A DNA stretch of 64,000 bases from Adiantum capillus-veneris (lineage: Eukaryota; Streptophyta; Polypodiopsida; Polypodiales; Pteridaceae): positions 170,461,740 to 170,525,739 of the forward strand of contig CM043944.1 of assembly GCA_014529385.2 (NCBI GenBank). Direction: 5' to 3'. Positions 1 to 11,647 of the stretch are shown here, one piece after another; position 1 is the first letter of the stretch; the number at the start of each line of letters is the position of its first letter. The position numbers and the translations under genes were made by a program. The notes under the pieces were generated by a model. It was not told the origin of the DNA. It saw only the letters and a program-made list of their open reading frames with translations, and did no database searches.

Positions 1-1135
1 TGATGACCATGCAATTGAACTTCTTCCAGGAAGTTCACCGCCTAATAAACCTCCTTATACAGTTTCTCAAGCTTAACAAGAGGAGATTATGCGGCAAGTG
101 CATGAGTTAGTTGAGAAGGGCATGGTTAGGCCTAGCTCATCTCCATTTTTCTCACCCGTATTATTAGTGCAAAAGAAAGACGGCACATATCGTATGTGTG
201 TGGAATATAGAGCACTAAATAGGATCACTATCAAAAGAAGGTTCCGTTTCACGGATAGAAGACCTATTTGATCAACTACAATGATCGACCTACTTTAGTA
301 GAATTGACCTAAAAAGTGGCTACCATCAAATAAGGATAGTTGATCAAGACATTGTAAAGACCGCATTTCGCACTACGCTTGGTCTTTACAAATACATTGT
401 CATGCCTTTCGGCTTGACCAATGCACCAGCCACATTCAACCGCTTGATGAAGAAGCTATTCAGGCCTCACCGAACCTTTACTAGAGTGTTCTTTGATGAT
501 ATTATCATCTACTCTAATCACTAGACGAACACAAGCAACACCTCCAGGTAATATTTCAACTCTTATGAGAGAATAAACTTAATATTAACCGAAAGAAAAG
601 TGAATCTTTCTTACAAGAGATTCAATATTTACGTCACATTATCTCTCAAGATGGCATCCAAATGGATCCATCAAAGCTAGAGGTAATAAAAGGATGGCCT
701 AATCCAAGGAATCTTCATGAACTAAGAAGCTTTATAGGTATGTGTGCATACTATAGACTCTTCATAGAAAATTTCTCACAAATTGCGGGACCATTACATG
801 ACCTAACAAGAAAAACGTTAGGTATACATGGTCTATCAAGGAGAACAATGCTTTTGTAAAGCTTATCGCTCAACCTGTGCTTACACTGCCGGATTCTCAA
901 AACCATTTGAGGTCCAATGTGACGCTTGTAGTGATTGCCTTGGAGCTGTTTTTCTCCAAGAAGGGCACACCATAGCCTATGAAAGTCGTAGGCTCGACCC
1001 TATTGAGCAAGCTCTAGGCATATATGAAAAGGAACTCATTGCAGTTCTACATGCCTTAGACTCATGGAAGCACTATTTATTGGGGACTCCTTCATTCTGC
1101 GGACGGATCACCAAAGCCTTAAGTACTCCTCACCT
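1..1135 (+). pseudogene. Ty3/gypsy pol fragment (RT and RNase H), decayed
   Basis: Translated pieces give the N-terminal RT block (VEKGMVRPSSSPFFSPVLLV, then KKDGTYRMCVEYRALN), the FFDD catalytic box near 490-505 (followed by IIIYS), the RT connection region (GWPNPRNLHELRSFIGMCAY, about 693-752) and the RNase H start (FEVQCDACSDCLGAVFLQEG, about 907-966). The frame is broken several times, for example at 244-300 and 800-860. Homology stops near 1135, where the RNase H sequence gives way to unrelated DNA. This is family knowledge applied to visible motifs. The piece resembles pol of D (28764-30360) more than that of B, but no LTR is visible, so its family is not assigned. It is not functional. 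Confidence 0.9.
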
Positions 1136-1205
1136 ATGATGCCCCAACGCTGTGTCTTGCATTGTAGAGAATGAGACCTGAGTTGGATGGAGGCGATAGT
1201 GCAAA

Positions 1206-1247
<42 letters not shown>

Positions 1248-1787
1248 CATTGAATGAATTGTTCTTTTAGTGACAACATAGGTATGGTTCCACAGATGGA
1301 CTAAAATTAGAAAATAGAATTGTAGAAGATAGCCAGGTCTCATGTAGAGAAAGGAGCCACCATTTTGGTGAGAGGGAGGCCCGAAGAAGCAAGATGGAGG
1401 AGCTATGTTTCCTTACATTGATAAGGGTGTGAGCAATCATATCGATGACATAAAAATTCTAAGAGTACCGTCTCGTTATCTATAACACGTTAGACTCTGG
1501 AGGGACAACACTTGGGGTCTAAAGAGGCAACACACTTGATCACATCACTCCCCATCCCCCCACTCCCATTGGTGTTGATTACACTTACCTATCACTCTCA
1601 TTTCAAATCACACCCTCTCTACACACACTTGTCACCTTTACTCCCACAAGACTCTATTCTTCACTCATTATCTATATGCTAGGTTACATTGTCTATCAGC
1701 TACACCCATTTATACATGGCATCTATCAGCCAAGGCAAAAAAAACTCAAGGCGGGACTAAAGGCTTGGGAAGAAATGAAATGAACTG
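1136..1787. other. Unassigned spacer with a (CA)n microsatellite
   Basis: No coding frame or recognisable element is visible here. A pure (CA)n tract of 40 nt lies at 1207-1246. The left edge is the abrupt end of the gypsy RNase H fragment and the right edge is the GAAAT-rich tail of the minus-strand LINE. Confidence 0.6.
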
Positions 1788-2240
1788 AAATGAAATGTTA
1801 TTTTAACATCTTCAAAAGGCCATAATGACCTATGAGACTCGAAAGTTACAAAGTGGTGGATCTGATACAAAGTCAAAGAAACAAAATAACCTAGCAAAAG
1901 TACAAAACAAAGATATATACTATGGGGGCCTAGGTTGATCGATGTGAACCAAGCAAAAGACCAAGCAAAAAATGGGCGGCTTGTTGGGATAGTTGAATCA
2001 CAAGAGATCTAGCATCGGTCGTTGGTGAATCTCATCAATTTCCTCCATGGTTAGTAGTCTGACCAGGCGTCGTGCATGCCTGGCCAGTGTGCTCCGAATT
2101 TTCTGTCGTAGCCTCCGTCGATGCTGTGTAGTTCTTCACAGTCGCGGGTGCCTGGATTTCCCCAGTTCAATTGCTCGGTCAATCAGTGTGCCTCTGGTAT
2201 GAGACGAGGGGGAGCTCTCCTGTGGGAGTGGCTCTTGCGG

Positions 2241-5200
2241 CTATCCCCTGTCTGCTCTGAAGAAGTCTGTGATCCGTCTTTGAGACTGGCTAGCCTCGCC
2301 ATTCATCAGGCTATCTCTGTGTCTGCGCAGCTCGAGCAAGAACAAACCTAGACATCTCTGATCTTCGTATCCCATGACTCTTGAGAGTGGTCCAAAACCT
2401 TCTCTGAACAAGCAATGGAAGCGGCCTCGTATCTCGTAGTAGACGGGGCATCGACATGTACAGTGTAGCTCTGTCTCAGGTTCCATGTTACACAAGGGGC
2501 ATGTCCTGTCCTCTGTTGGTACTCTGCTGTATCTCCCCGTCTCAATCCGCAATTGGTGAGAAGATGTGCGTAACTGGCCAATAGCACATCGTATCCCATG
2601 AGACAAGTGGGTATCCATGTATATGGGTCTCGCCACAAAACCATCTTCCGTAAGCTGGAGAAGGTGGTCTTTGTAAAAAGCCATCTTCGTGCCCAATTCC
2701 TGTGCTGGTTGTATCCATGTCCTTCTGGTGTCTAGCTGGGTCAGGTCTTGGCGTATGAGCTTGGTGATCTCTGACTATGTAAGGGTGAGAGATGGTGCAT
2801 CCAATGAGTAATGGAATGGTGGCAGCCGGTCTTTGCTGAACCCATGTGCCTGAAACCATGATGTCATCTCCCCATACCAGCATGTTGTATCTCCTTGTAT
2901 GGCTAACTGTCGAGAGGCTTCAAGTGCTATGCGAGCATATCTGTCTCTAGGAAGTGCCCATGTGCGGTTTATGAAGGAGATTGATCTGGTGAGCACCTCC
3001 ACCACAAGTGGGGGGGCCGTTAGCTCTGCTCAGATAATGGCCCGTGGTACTGATGCCTTGGCTCTAATGAGCCGCGAGATCATAGAGACGAGAGGTTTCT
3101 CCATGTTCCCCCATCCGTCTGAGCGACCTGTCCAGTGAAGGTCCCCATATCTCGGTTCCATAGATCCAGTGAAGGTCCCCATATCTTGGTTCCATAGAGC
3201 AATGCTGAAGCCACCAAGGTGTCAAAGAGGCAGAGCTTCGTCTGGGGCTCTTGAAACTGAACCTGCGAACACATCCTCTCCAATCTACCCAATGCTGCGT
3301 GGGCTCTAGTAAGTTTGGTTTCTGCTGCTCTTCTGAGTGAGAATGTAGGTCCGCTAAAAACCACTCCAAGGTAAGTGTAAGTGTCTGTGTACTCCACAGT
3401 CTCCTGGCCGTATGTGAGTGTAGGTGCTGACCTCCTGATCCACTGTGGGGTGGTATTAAACACCATAACCTTGGTTTTACCCAGGTTGACAGACAAACCA
3501 CTTTCGTGGGCAAACGTATGCAGAGCATCCAATTGACGTTGCATTCCCTCTAGGGATTCGGAGATCAACACTATTTCATCAGCATATAACAAAAGTGGAA
3601 TCCATGTCCCTGCCAACTGAGCACCTTTATCCCCATCGTTGTCAATGTAGTCAGAAATCTCATCCACATACATACCGAAAAGAGTGGCAGAGAGCGGGCA
3701 GCCCTGCTTCACCCCAATAGTGGAGTGAACCGGTGTAGAAAGTCCCTCCAGGGTGCGTACATGCCCTACTACTGATCTGTACAATGCCATGATCCCCCAA
3801 ATGAGTTCTGTGGGTACTCCCATTTCCTGTAATCTGCGCATCAGTCTAGCTCTGGGTACCGTGTCAAAAGCTTTGCGGAAGTCCACAAAGCTACAATAGA
3901 TCCGTCTCCCATGAGATCTGCCTTCCTCGATGATGGCCCTGAGTGTTAGGATATGGTCAAGAGTAGAGAAGCCTCTCTTGAATCCTGCCTGCCCAGTTGC
4001 ACGTATTCCTTCCCTCTCTGCCCATCTACTCAGCTGTTGCTCAAGAATGGATGCATATAGCCGTGCCAGTGTGTGCCCAATCATAATAGTGCGATAATTC
4101 CCAGGCTCCATGGGGTCTCCTGATCTGAAGATAGGTACGATCGTAGATAGGCTCCAAGTGTCCGGTAGGTCCTCACACATGGCATTAAACATAACTGCTA
4201 GAAGCTCTGCTAGTAGGTCTTTGGCATGCATGAAATGCTCAGCTACTAGGCCCTCATGATCATATGCTCTCCCAACCTTCATCCTGTCAATGGCTTTCTT
4301 CACCATCTCAGCAGTGAAAAAGACACATGTATGTGGGCATGGGTCGGGGGGGTTGGGGAGGGGCGGCTGTCCAGGTACTGTGTACAAAGATGATGCGTAC
4401 TGACCCCAGGTCTCTGTGGAGGAAATAGCAGAGGGGGGGGGGGGGGGGACTGCTCATGAAAGAGCCACCACGCCTCACGTGAGTCTTGACTCAAGAATAG
4501 CTGATATAGATCCTGCTCGAGTCTAGCCAAAAAAGCCCTTTTCTTCCGCCGTACCATGCGTCGGAAGTCCATCTGTGACTGTCTGTGAGTGACGTCCCCC
4601 AACAGCACCTCCCTCTGAAGTCTGGTCTAGTCTGGCGGCACTCCTCATCGTACCAGCTGTTCTGAGGCATCCTCCCAAATCGGCGGCTCTGCTCAGGCTG
4701 GGTGTGTGGGTACGCTTCAGCTGCTTCCTCATGTAATGTCTGTGTCAGTATAGTAGTTAGCTCCTCCAGAGGTCGCCTCGGGTCCTCAGTGCATAGGCGT
4801 CTGTAGATTCCGTCCATGTATACAGAGTCCGTCTCCCTTGTGAATGTGTAGCGAGTTGGGACTGCTACTCGTGGCCTGTGTGCTGCACTGAAATGGAAGG
4901 AGGTGGTCATTGACACCAGAGCATGATCCACCACCACCCCGACCGGTCTGGGCCCAACTGTGAGATCCTCGATACTAGAGATGAGATTTGGTTGTGCCAT
5001 GACATAGTCCACCGTGCTGGCTCCATGTCTGTGTGGGAAGCATGTAAAGCCTCTCGCAGCAGGAAATCTCTGTAGGCCGTTCAAGATGGCCAATCCATGT
5101 GCAGTGCCCATGTCTATCAGGTGTTGCCCATACTCAGTATATTCCATATCATGTGATAGTCTGGAAAGGCCCGCCGTCTCTGCCACATCTATCTCTCTTA

Positions 5201-5668
5201 GCATCTCCTCTGAAGTATCATAAAACACTGCCTGGTGATGGGCAGTCCTAGCATTGAAGTCCCCGAGGATGATAATGTCACCGTCCCTAGAGAACTCCCA
5301 TATGTCATCATCCAAAATAGAGAAAGGGGACTGTCCTTTGGGTGGTGCATACACTGATGTACTCGGGGGAAAGTAACAAATAGCTAGATAGAGGTATCTA
5401 CCTGTCTCTGCTTTCAGTCTCACCCACATGTACCTAGCCTGCTCGTCCCTGCGGGCTATATGTATCAGTGGCTGCAGATCCTCTCTAAATAACACTGCCA
5501 CTCCTGTCTGTAGGCTGTCTCCCACCTACATCCACTGATGTGAGGCATGGATTGCCCAGGGGCCTAGTGTGTCTCAGAGTAGAAGATGATGTCTCTTCCA
5601 GTAAAGCTATCCTCAAAAGCACCCACATCAAGACGCATAGATCCATTGCAGTTCCAGGTAGCTACTTT
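2241..5668 (-). pseudogene. LINE-1 ORF2: APE endonuclease, reverse transcriptase, zinc motif
   Basis: Minus-strand translation begins with the APE motif KVATWNCNG (about 5668) and reaches SETH followed by an in-frame TAG (about 5560). It continues in other frames with ILGDFNARTAHHQ (about 5270), STVDYVMAQ and VVDHALVS, the usual APE order, although the last histidine motif is VDH rather than SDH. The RT frame (4387-3080) has YCSFVDFRKAFDTVP, TIGVKQGCPLSATLFGMYV and LLLYADEIVLIS. The last box (plus-strand 3575-3586) reads YADE where YADD is expected. A CPLCNMEPETELHCTCRCP zinc motif follows (about 2495). Frames break at 5560, about 5525, about 4440 (G run) and after 3080. Known role: nicking of target DNA and target-primed reverse transcription. 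Confidence 0.9.
3131..3200 (-). repeat. Short tandem duplication inside LINE-1 ORF2
   Basis: About 37 nt containing CCAGTGAAGGTCCCCATAT followed by TTGGTTCCATAGA or CTCGGTTCCATAGA is present twice in tandem. It sits at the end of the intact RT frame and contributes to its disruption. Confidence 0.75.
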
Positions 5669-5695
5669 GAGTGTGGTCCCATAAGTCTCGCACCG

Positions 5696-6528
5696 TCATG
5701 TGGAGCGTTGCTCAAGTATTACCACTTTTCCGTCTCGATAAAAAGCGATCTTGCCTTTTCCCCTTGCCTCTCTAATCTCCGGCATTACTTCCTGCATATG
5801 AGCGATCTGCGAGAGGGTGACATCGTCCCCAAGAAAGATGCCAGTCTCTTTAAGAGTTGGTCTTTTCTTCAAGAATGACTTCTTTGCTTCCATGGAGGGA
5901 AAACGGAGGATGAGTGCTCTTTCTTTTGAGGTTTCTCCACTGCCTCCATTTTTCTTTATGTTGCCACTCTCCATGCCCTTGTGTGTGTCGGCTCATGAAT
6001 CCCCATCAAGGCTGTGAGTTCTTTTACTTCTTCGTCCACATTGCCTTTGTCTTTAAGACCGCAAATTCTCACATGTAAAGCGCGCACCCTTCTCCTCTGC
6101 TCCTCCTCTAGTGTCTGGTTAATGATGTTGTTGGGTGTGGACGTGGGTGTTATCTCCTTGTCTTTTCCTTTCTTGGCCACCTTGATCCATTTCTCGGCTT
6201 CGTCTGCCTTCTGTTGGGTTTTGGTAAGAACATCCACCCAAGAAGTCGTCATTTCTTTGTGCTGTTCTTCTCCCTCTTTGATGGCCCGTACTTGTTCCTT
6301 GATCGTGTTAATTTCTTCAATTACTGAGGGTTGCAGTTCGCCCTCTTCCAGTGTGTTTCTTGATCGGGCTTCGGCGAGTTCTTTCTTGAGTGACGTAATC
6401 TCTTTCTCTTGGGTCGTCACTCGATCTTCCAGCGTGCTTATCTTGCTCTCTTGGATCAGCACACGTCCTTCGAGAATGTTTATTGTGCCCCAGAGATTGC
6501 GGTTCATCTTGGTGATGGTCTCCGTCAT
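5696..6528 (-). pseudogene. LINE-1 ORF1, L1-type RNA-binding protein (frameshifted)
   Basis: The first frame (6528-5956, 190 codons) starts MTETITKMNRNLWGT and runs into a heptad-rich coiled coil (about residues 20-110), then RRRVRALHVRICGLKDKG, which resembles the start of the RRM of L1 ORF1p. A frameshift near 5960-5974 passes to a second frame (to 5696) with ERALILRFPSMEAKKSFLKK and the basic, K/R-rich end typical of the L1 ORF1p C-terminal domain. Established: L1 ORF1p trimerises by its coiled coil and coats element RNA. Inference: this protein did the same. Most flowering-plant L1 ORF1 proteins instead carry an RRM and zinc knuckle, so the animal-like layout stands out. I chose the start as the first ATG before the coiled coil. 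Confidence 0.75.
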
Positions 6529-6837
6529 TTCCTCTTTGCATTTTCGAATGGCATCCTCTAGGGGGTCGGCTTTTTCGTTCGTTTTCCTCCTGTTTGATCG
6601 CCGTCCGCAAGGGGGTTAGATGCGCGTGTGTACCCACTCTAGCAGCGGGCGCGGCACTGGATGTATGTGTGCACCCACATTGGCGGCGATCGCGACGAGC
6701 GGTGGAGCGCGAGGCAGTGTGGCCCGGTGCCCTCAATATGTTCAGCTGTGTGTGTGCGCGCACGCGCCTCGAAAACAAAAGTGAAGGAGAGAGGGGGGGG
6801 GGGGGGGGGGAGAGAAGGGGGGGGAGAAGGGGGGTAG

Positions 6838-6884
6838 AAATGAAATGAAATGTTATACTAAAGTCCTCAAAAGGCCATAATGGG
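6838..6884 (-). mobile_element. Second copy of the LINE-1 3' terminus
   Basis: The stretch GAAATGAAATGAAATGTTAT and, 13 nt further on, TCAAAAGGCCATAATG repeat the 3' end of LINE-1 at about 1788-1832. In the same orientation this would be the last 47 nt of another, heavily 5'-truncated member, with LINE-1 placed exactly at its tail. A tandem or tail-to-leader template jump would look the same. Confidence 0.55.
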
Positions 6885-6990
6885 GGCGGGGACGGGGGCA
6901 AAAAAAAAAAAATAATAAATAAAAAATTGACGTCCTACGCATAGAGGATGGACGTCCTATGCGTGAAAGAAAAAAAAGGGGGGGAGGTGT

Positions 6991-7046
<56 letters not shown>

Positions 7047-7411
7047 AGACATGCTACGCGTAGGAAAGGGGGGGGAGACATGCTACGCATAGAGGTTGGG
7101 GGGCTTGGGCAGCGTGCAGCGCGGCGAGCAGGGCAGGGTGCCGGGGGTGCAGGACGACGGGCACGCGGGCAAAGGCGGGGGGCAGGGCGGGGGCGCGAGG
7201 GCAGAGGCGGGGGGGCAGGGCGCAAGCCAGGTAGCAGCACAGCGCGGCAGCGAGCAGCGAGCAGCACAGAGAGAGCTCAGCAGCGCGCAGGGCAGCACAA
7301 CGGGGCAGGGGCAGATGCGGGGGGGGCAGCGAGCAGGGCGAGGGGGCAGCATCGCGCGGGGCAGTGGCTCAGTAGCATGTAGGACAGCACAACGAGGCAG
7401 GGGCATGTGTG

Positions 7412-7483
<72 letters not shown>

Positions 7484-7635
7484 GATTTAGGGGCGGCTAA
7501 TTTTTTTCTGACTTTTTATTTTCAAAAATAGAAAACTCTCTCCCCTTTAAATTTGCATCTTTCAATGTTGCAAATTGAAATAGCGTTCTCACCTAAGCAT
7601 TCCCTCGTATTCTAATCTTCATGATGTGAGTGCTC
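6885..7635. repeat. Low-complexity GC-rich DNA with poly-G and (GA)n tracts
   Basis: This holds an A-rich patch (6901-6927), a near-repeat around CTACGCATAGAGG (6945 and 7083), (GT)n running into 41 G (7005-7045), a G/C-rich block built of GCAGG, GCGAG and GGGC words (7100-7400) and an interrupted (GA)n tract (7413-7480). Long frames here on both strands come from composition alone. I see no gene. Confidence 0.75.
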
Positions 7636-7850
7636 TATTAGGTCTCTCCAATATCTAAAAAAGAAAAAGCCTTTCAAAACATCTTAAGTGCATAAGTCTT
7701 CAAGGGTGAGTTTAGGGAATGAAAAGACCAATGATAGTGGAAAGTCAAAAGACTTTTTCTGTCTACATAAATAAGAAATGACCGAGTGCTCATTCTTACA
7801 TTTGTGTTTTTCTTTTGCTTGTTTTCTCTTTAACGGTTGCTTCTCTTTAG
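7636..7850 (+). promoter_or_regulatory. Upstream copy of the duplicated promoter segment
   Basis: This matches 8487-8690: ATTAGGTCTC, CTTTCAAAACAT, TTAAGTGCATAAGT, GGGTGAG, GGAATGAAAAGAC and the palindrome AAAGTCAAAAGACTTT occur in the same order. The TATA of the second copy is weaker here (TACATAAATAAG, about 7764), and the following T/C-rich leader lacks the exon. It probably arose by a segmental duplication of about 850 bp of the gene's 5' flank. Whether it still starts transcripts is unknown. Confidence 0.6.
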
Positions 7851-8486
<636 letters not shown>

Positions 8487-8640
8487 CATTAGGTCTCCGC
8501 AATCTCAGAAAAATAAAAATTCTTTCAAAACATATTAAGTGCATAAGTGAAGGGTGAGCTTAGGAAATGAAAAGACAGATGCAGGTGAAAAGTCAAAAGA
8601 CTTTGTGTGTCTATATAAAGAGGTGTTTCTCTTCTCCTTC
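8487..8640 (+). promoter_or_regulatory. Core promoter of the glutaredoxin-like gene
   Basis: A consensus TATA box (TATATAAAG, 8612-8620) stands 283 bp before the ATG and is preceded by the palindrome AAAGTCAAAAGACTTT (8588-8603). That palindrome contains GTCAA, the complement of the W-box core. A pyrimidine-rich leader follows, as in many plant 5' UTRs. Transcription would start near 8645-8655 (inference). Confidence 0.6.
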
Positions 8641-8692
8641 ATTTTTTCTTTAGCGTTTCTTTCTCTTCTCTTTAGTGTTTTCCTTGCACTTT

Positions 8693-8694
<2 letters not shown>

Positions 8695-8733
<39 letters not shown>
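8695..8733 (+). repeat. (TC)n microsatellite in the predicted 5' UTR
   Basis: A nearly pure CT/TC tract lies between the TATA box and the ATG. Such tracts are common in plant 5' UTRs. Confidence 0.8.
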
Positions 8734-8902
8734 GTTGTATCCGTCCTTCCAAGCTAATACTATTGCAAATCTACGTGTTTCGTCATTGCCCATGGCTATA
8801 TGCTGTAGACTAGCGTGTCGTTCTTTTGCTTGAGGCAATCTTTGAATTAAGAATACCTTTTAATTTTTTTGAAGCTCGTTTTTTACATGTTTTAATGCTT
8901 AA

Positions 8903-9169
8903 ATGGGGCTGCTGGTCGTTGGTGGGCGTCTGTGTGTTCCGACGTTTCCCTCCCTTACGAAGTGGAACGTTACAGCGTCCGTCCGGCCGCCCGCTTCTCT
9001 TGCAGCAAAGCTCTCTGTCAGGTCCTTTTGTGAACACCGTCGCTCACTCGATAGGAAGCTCGTTCTGTACAGTAAGCCTGGATGCTGCCTTTGTGACAAC
9101 CTTAAAGAGAAGCTGCAGACTGTCTTTCTGCTTGGCGGAGAAGATTCTCTCTCAGACGTGCAACTAGAG
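8903..9169 (+). CDS. Exon 1 of a glutaredoxin-like (thioredoxin-fold) protein
   Basis: The 89 codons start MGLLVVGGRLCVPTF and give a 50-residue leader rich in Arg, Ser and Ala with almost no acid, as in plastid or mitochondrial transit peptides. A thioredoxin-fold start follows: KLVLYSKPGCCLCDNLKEKL (residues 52-71), with CxxC cysteines at 61 and 64, and then DSLSDVQLE. This matches the plant family of small glutaredoxin-like proteins (DUF836 type, related to C5orf63/YDR286C), whose cellular role is poorly defined. The frame runs phase 0 into GAG|GTGACT, a good splice donor at 9170; beyond it the protein similarity ends. An upstream ATG at 8894 is in another frame. The remaining exons are not in the window, because the F1 insertion starts 224 bp into the intron. 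Confidence 0.8.
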
Positions 9170-9393
9170 GTGACTATTTGTGTATTTTCGGAACTTGTCT
9201 AAATTTATTTGGACATGTTTGAACTTGTTTGGATCTGATTGGTGTTTGCCTGAACCTGTTTGGATGATTTTGGTGGTAAACCCGCTTTGAGCGGATTAAC
9301 ATGGTGGTAGTAATCACTTTCGGGGAGTGATCTAACAGAAACACAACAACAACCACAATCTCTATCTTATGAAGTGGAATATGATTTTAGTTG
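9170..9393 (+). other. Start of intron 1 of the glutaredoxin-like gene
   Basis: This 224-bp stretch follows the donor GTGACT. It is T-rich and holds imperfect repeats of TGTTTGGA or TGTTTGAAC words. It ends at AGTTG (9389-9393), the presumed target site of element F1. Confidence 0.6.
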
Positions 9394-9470
9394 TGTCACA
9401 AATGGGAGCGCATAACAATATCAAATTTACTATGATGAATAGACTTTATCATTTAGTGTTGAAGTCAATT

Positions 9471-9471
9471 G

Positions 9472-9546
<75 letters not shown>
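9471..9546. repeat. (TA)n(GA)n compound microsatellite in the F1 LTR
   Basis: Alternating TA passes into GA at 9497. The same LTR position carries GA or AT/GA tracts of other lengths in the copies at 48205, 48904 and 59073. Confidence 0.9.
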
Positions 9547-9550
<4 letters not shown>

Positions 9551-10428
9551 AGGGCACCTAAAGATGGGCTGGTCCTTTGTTACTAGGGAGAAATCTATAC
9601 AGCACTTGAACGAACATATTACCACGTTTGTTCTCAGACTAGATGGTACTTGGAAGCATCGGCTTCCTGATCTCAAGGCAAACACCCTATTCCTAAGGAC
9701 CACCGTTCCGTACTCAGAATCCTTGAGAATCAAGGTTCTCACCCTGGAACTCACCCTCCAGACTCAGGGCATGGTATCTGTGTAACTTTTTTTACGAATC
9801 TAGTCCCAGAGTCCTCTTCCCGCAGATGATCTTAGCTTCAGCTCTGCTTTCCTGGACGTGAAGTCCTTCCTTGGGAATCTCAACTCCCTGATCCCAACGT
9901 GAGAGTCTATCACTCTCAGATCCATGGATCTACTTCCAAACTCAAGATATGAAACCCTTGGGCTAATCTGGCGTGCTTTTCTCCTGCAGAGACTCATGTC
10001 TTCCTCTGCTTCTACTCCCTCGCGAAGAGGAAGTACACTTACAAACAAACACTTAGAGATCAAAGCATGAAAAACATCACATATGAAGTCGGAACGTAAC
10101 TTGGTTCTCGAAAAACAACGTCTCAAAAGAGATCTCTATGCGGAGAACTTTCTCTTCCAATCCCACACATAGAAGAGGTGTATTCTTGGAATCCTTCTCG
10201 TAAATTAGCCTTGTCAACTAGTCAACGATGTTTATGGGCTGAAAACAGAGAAAAACAATAACTTGTTGTGATGGAAACAATCTCCGTAGGCACTTCTTCG
10301 CGATGGAACTCGCCTACTTGGTCTTGGCGACATCCATACACTTGGGACAGCCATGGGAAGCACCGACGGTGTCATCTTTGCAGGAATAGGGCACAGAGGG
10401 GCGCCTAGAGCTAGAGAGAGAGGGATCG

Positions 10429-10430
10429 CT

Positions 10431-10464
<34 letters not shown>
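10429..10464. repeat. (GA)n microsatellite in F1
   Basis: A GA tract of about 36 nt lies close to the minus-strand TATA-like motif of the LTR. The F2 copies have only a short GA tract here (55626 and 60262). Confidence 0.85.
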
Positions 10465-10466
<2 letters not shown>

Positions 10467-11503
10467 GCTAGGGTTTTGCTGCCTTTTTTATACGAAGGCT
10501 ACCCACTTATCAAGTGGGCGGCCGGCCACTTTCAAAAATGGTCAGAACTTGCTAAAAACTCAGTAAAACCTTATAAGTTGAAAACAATTCTTACACAATC
10601 ACAACCCATGCATCCGTGGATGCAGTCTCATGCACAAATGCAATGCTAACATAGACACCTCTTTATGAAAAAGCATTTGCTTTTTTGAAAAGCAACCCGC
10701 TTTCTTAGAAAGCAATTGTATGTCCTCAAAGTTTCCTCTAAACTAGTAAGTTCGGTGAGAAAGAACTAGGTCATGGGTATTCCTGATGCGTCACAGGGTG
10801 GGTGAGGGTGACGAGAGCATCTGAAAGGGAACATCCATAGTCAAGAGGAATTCCGAACCGAGTTAGAATTGTGCACAAGAAATGAGCAAGCACTTGAATG
10901 AAAATAAGTACAATCTCCTTCGCAATATCTATGTCACCCATCCCGCATCAGATATACCCGTTCCAGATGGTCGAATCTGATACTCCCTGTCACCCATCCG
11001 ATGTGACAATCAAAAGTACTTGTTCTTGATGGCTCTACAGATATTCCCGTTCGTAGTGCTCTCGTCATTTCTCTTAATGACGCATTAGAAATATTTGTCT
11101 CAGAAGTCTGAAGCGAGAAAAATCCTCACTTATAATTTTAATAATGTATTTAGAATTATCTTTTCCTAAATAAATTATTTTTTCCTTGTATCTCAAGGGA
11201 GAAAGCCCTCTGACTTATAATATAAATCTAATAATTCATTTAAAGTTATTTTTCCATCAAATAAAGCTAATTTAGCAACATTCCTCTCACTTATATATAG
11301 TTGTCCTCAACTATGTGGTCCAACCAAATTACCCGATGAAAAAAAAGGGAAATTTCAAATCTTGTTCAATGGTGAGTAGAGCTGGTCCTTGCTCAAGAGA
11401 GAACTTAAAAAATTAATTAAACAGAAACTCAATAATTCAATAATTACCTTGCCGGTTCGAAAGTAGATGGGTTACTCAACTCCTTCATGAGAAATTCATG
11501 TCT

Positions 11504-11647
11504 TTCCTTGAATTCCTTGAGGATATCATTAGCTGGGCCGTTGTCCAAGAAACTCACCAGTGTTAAGAGTCACGTAGGTAACTCTAATTTCTTTCCTTGA
11601 ATTCCTTGAGGATATCATTAGCTGGGCCGTTGTCCCAAGAAACTCAC
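11504..11647. repeat. Direct duplication of about 55 bp in F1
   Basis: TTTCCTTGAATTCCTTGAGG, followed by ATATCATTAGCTGGGCCGTT, occurs at about 11504 and again at about 11594 with almost no change. The F2 copy (near 56610-56640) has one related, shorter version. Confidence 0.8.

Larger units (their letters stand above)
1788..6837 (-). mobile_element. LINE-1: nearly full-length non-LTR retrotransposon
   Basis: Read on the minus strand, the order is a 5' leader (6837-6529), ORF1 (6528-5696), ORF2 with APE endonuclease (about 5668-4750), RT (about 4387-3080) and a C-terminal zinc motif (about 2545-2440), then a 3' UTR ending in a GAAAT-rich tail (1788-1805 on the plus strand). This is the canonical L1-clade order. 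Frameshifts and stops in both ORFs, including one in a 16-nt G run at 4433-4448, make it inactive. The last 3' UTR block (TCAAAAGGCCATAATG near 1817-1832) recurs at 6869-6884. No clear TSD was found. Confidence 0.9.

Noticed and set aside
6014-6619. 201-codon plus-strand frame
   Set aside because: It is antisense to the coiled-coil ORF1 of LINE-1, whose motifs are clear on the minus strand.
6935-7500. Several overlapping frames of 100-144 codons
   Set aside because: Composition of a GC-rich, stop-poor low-complexity block; no recognised motif and frames exist on both strands.
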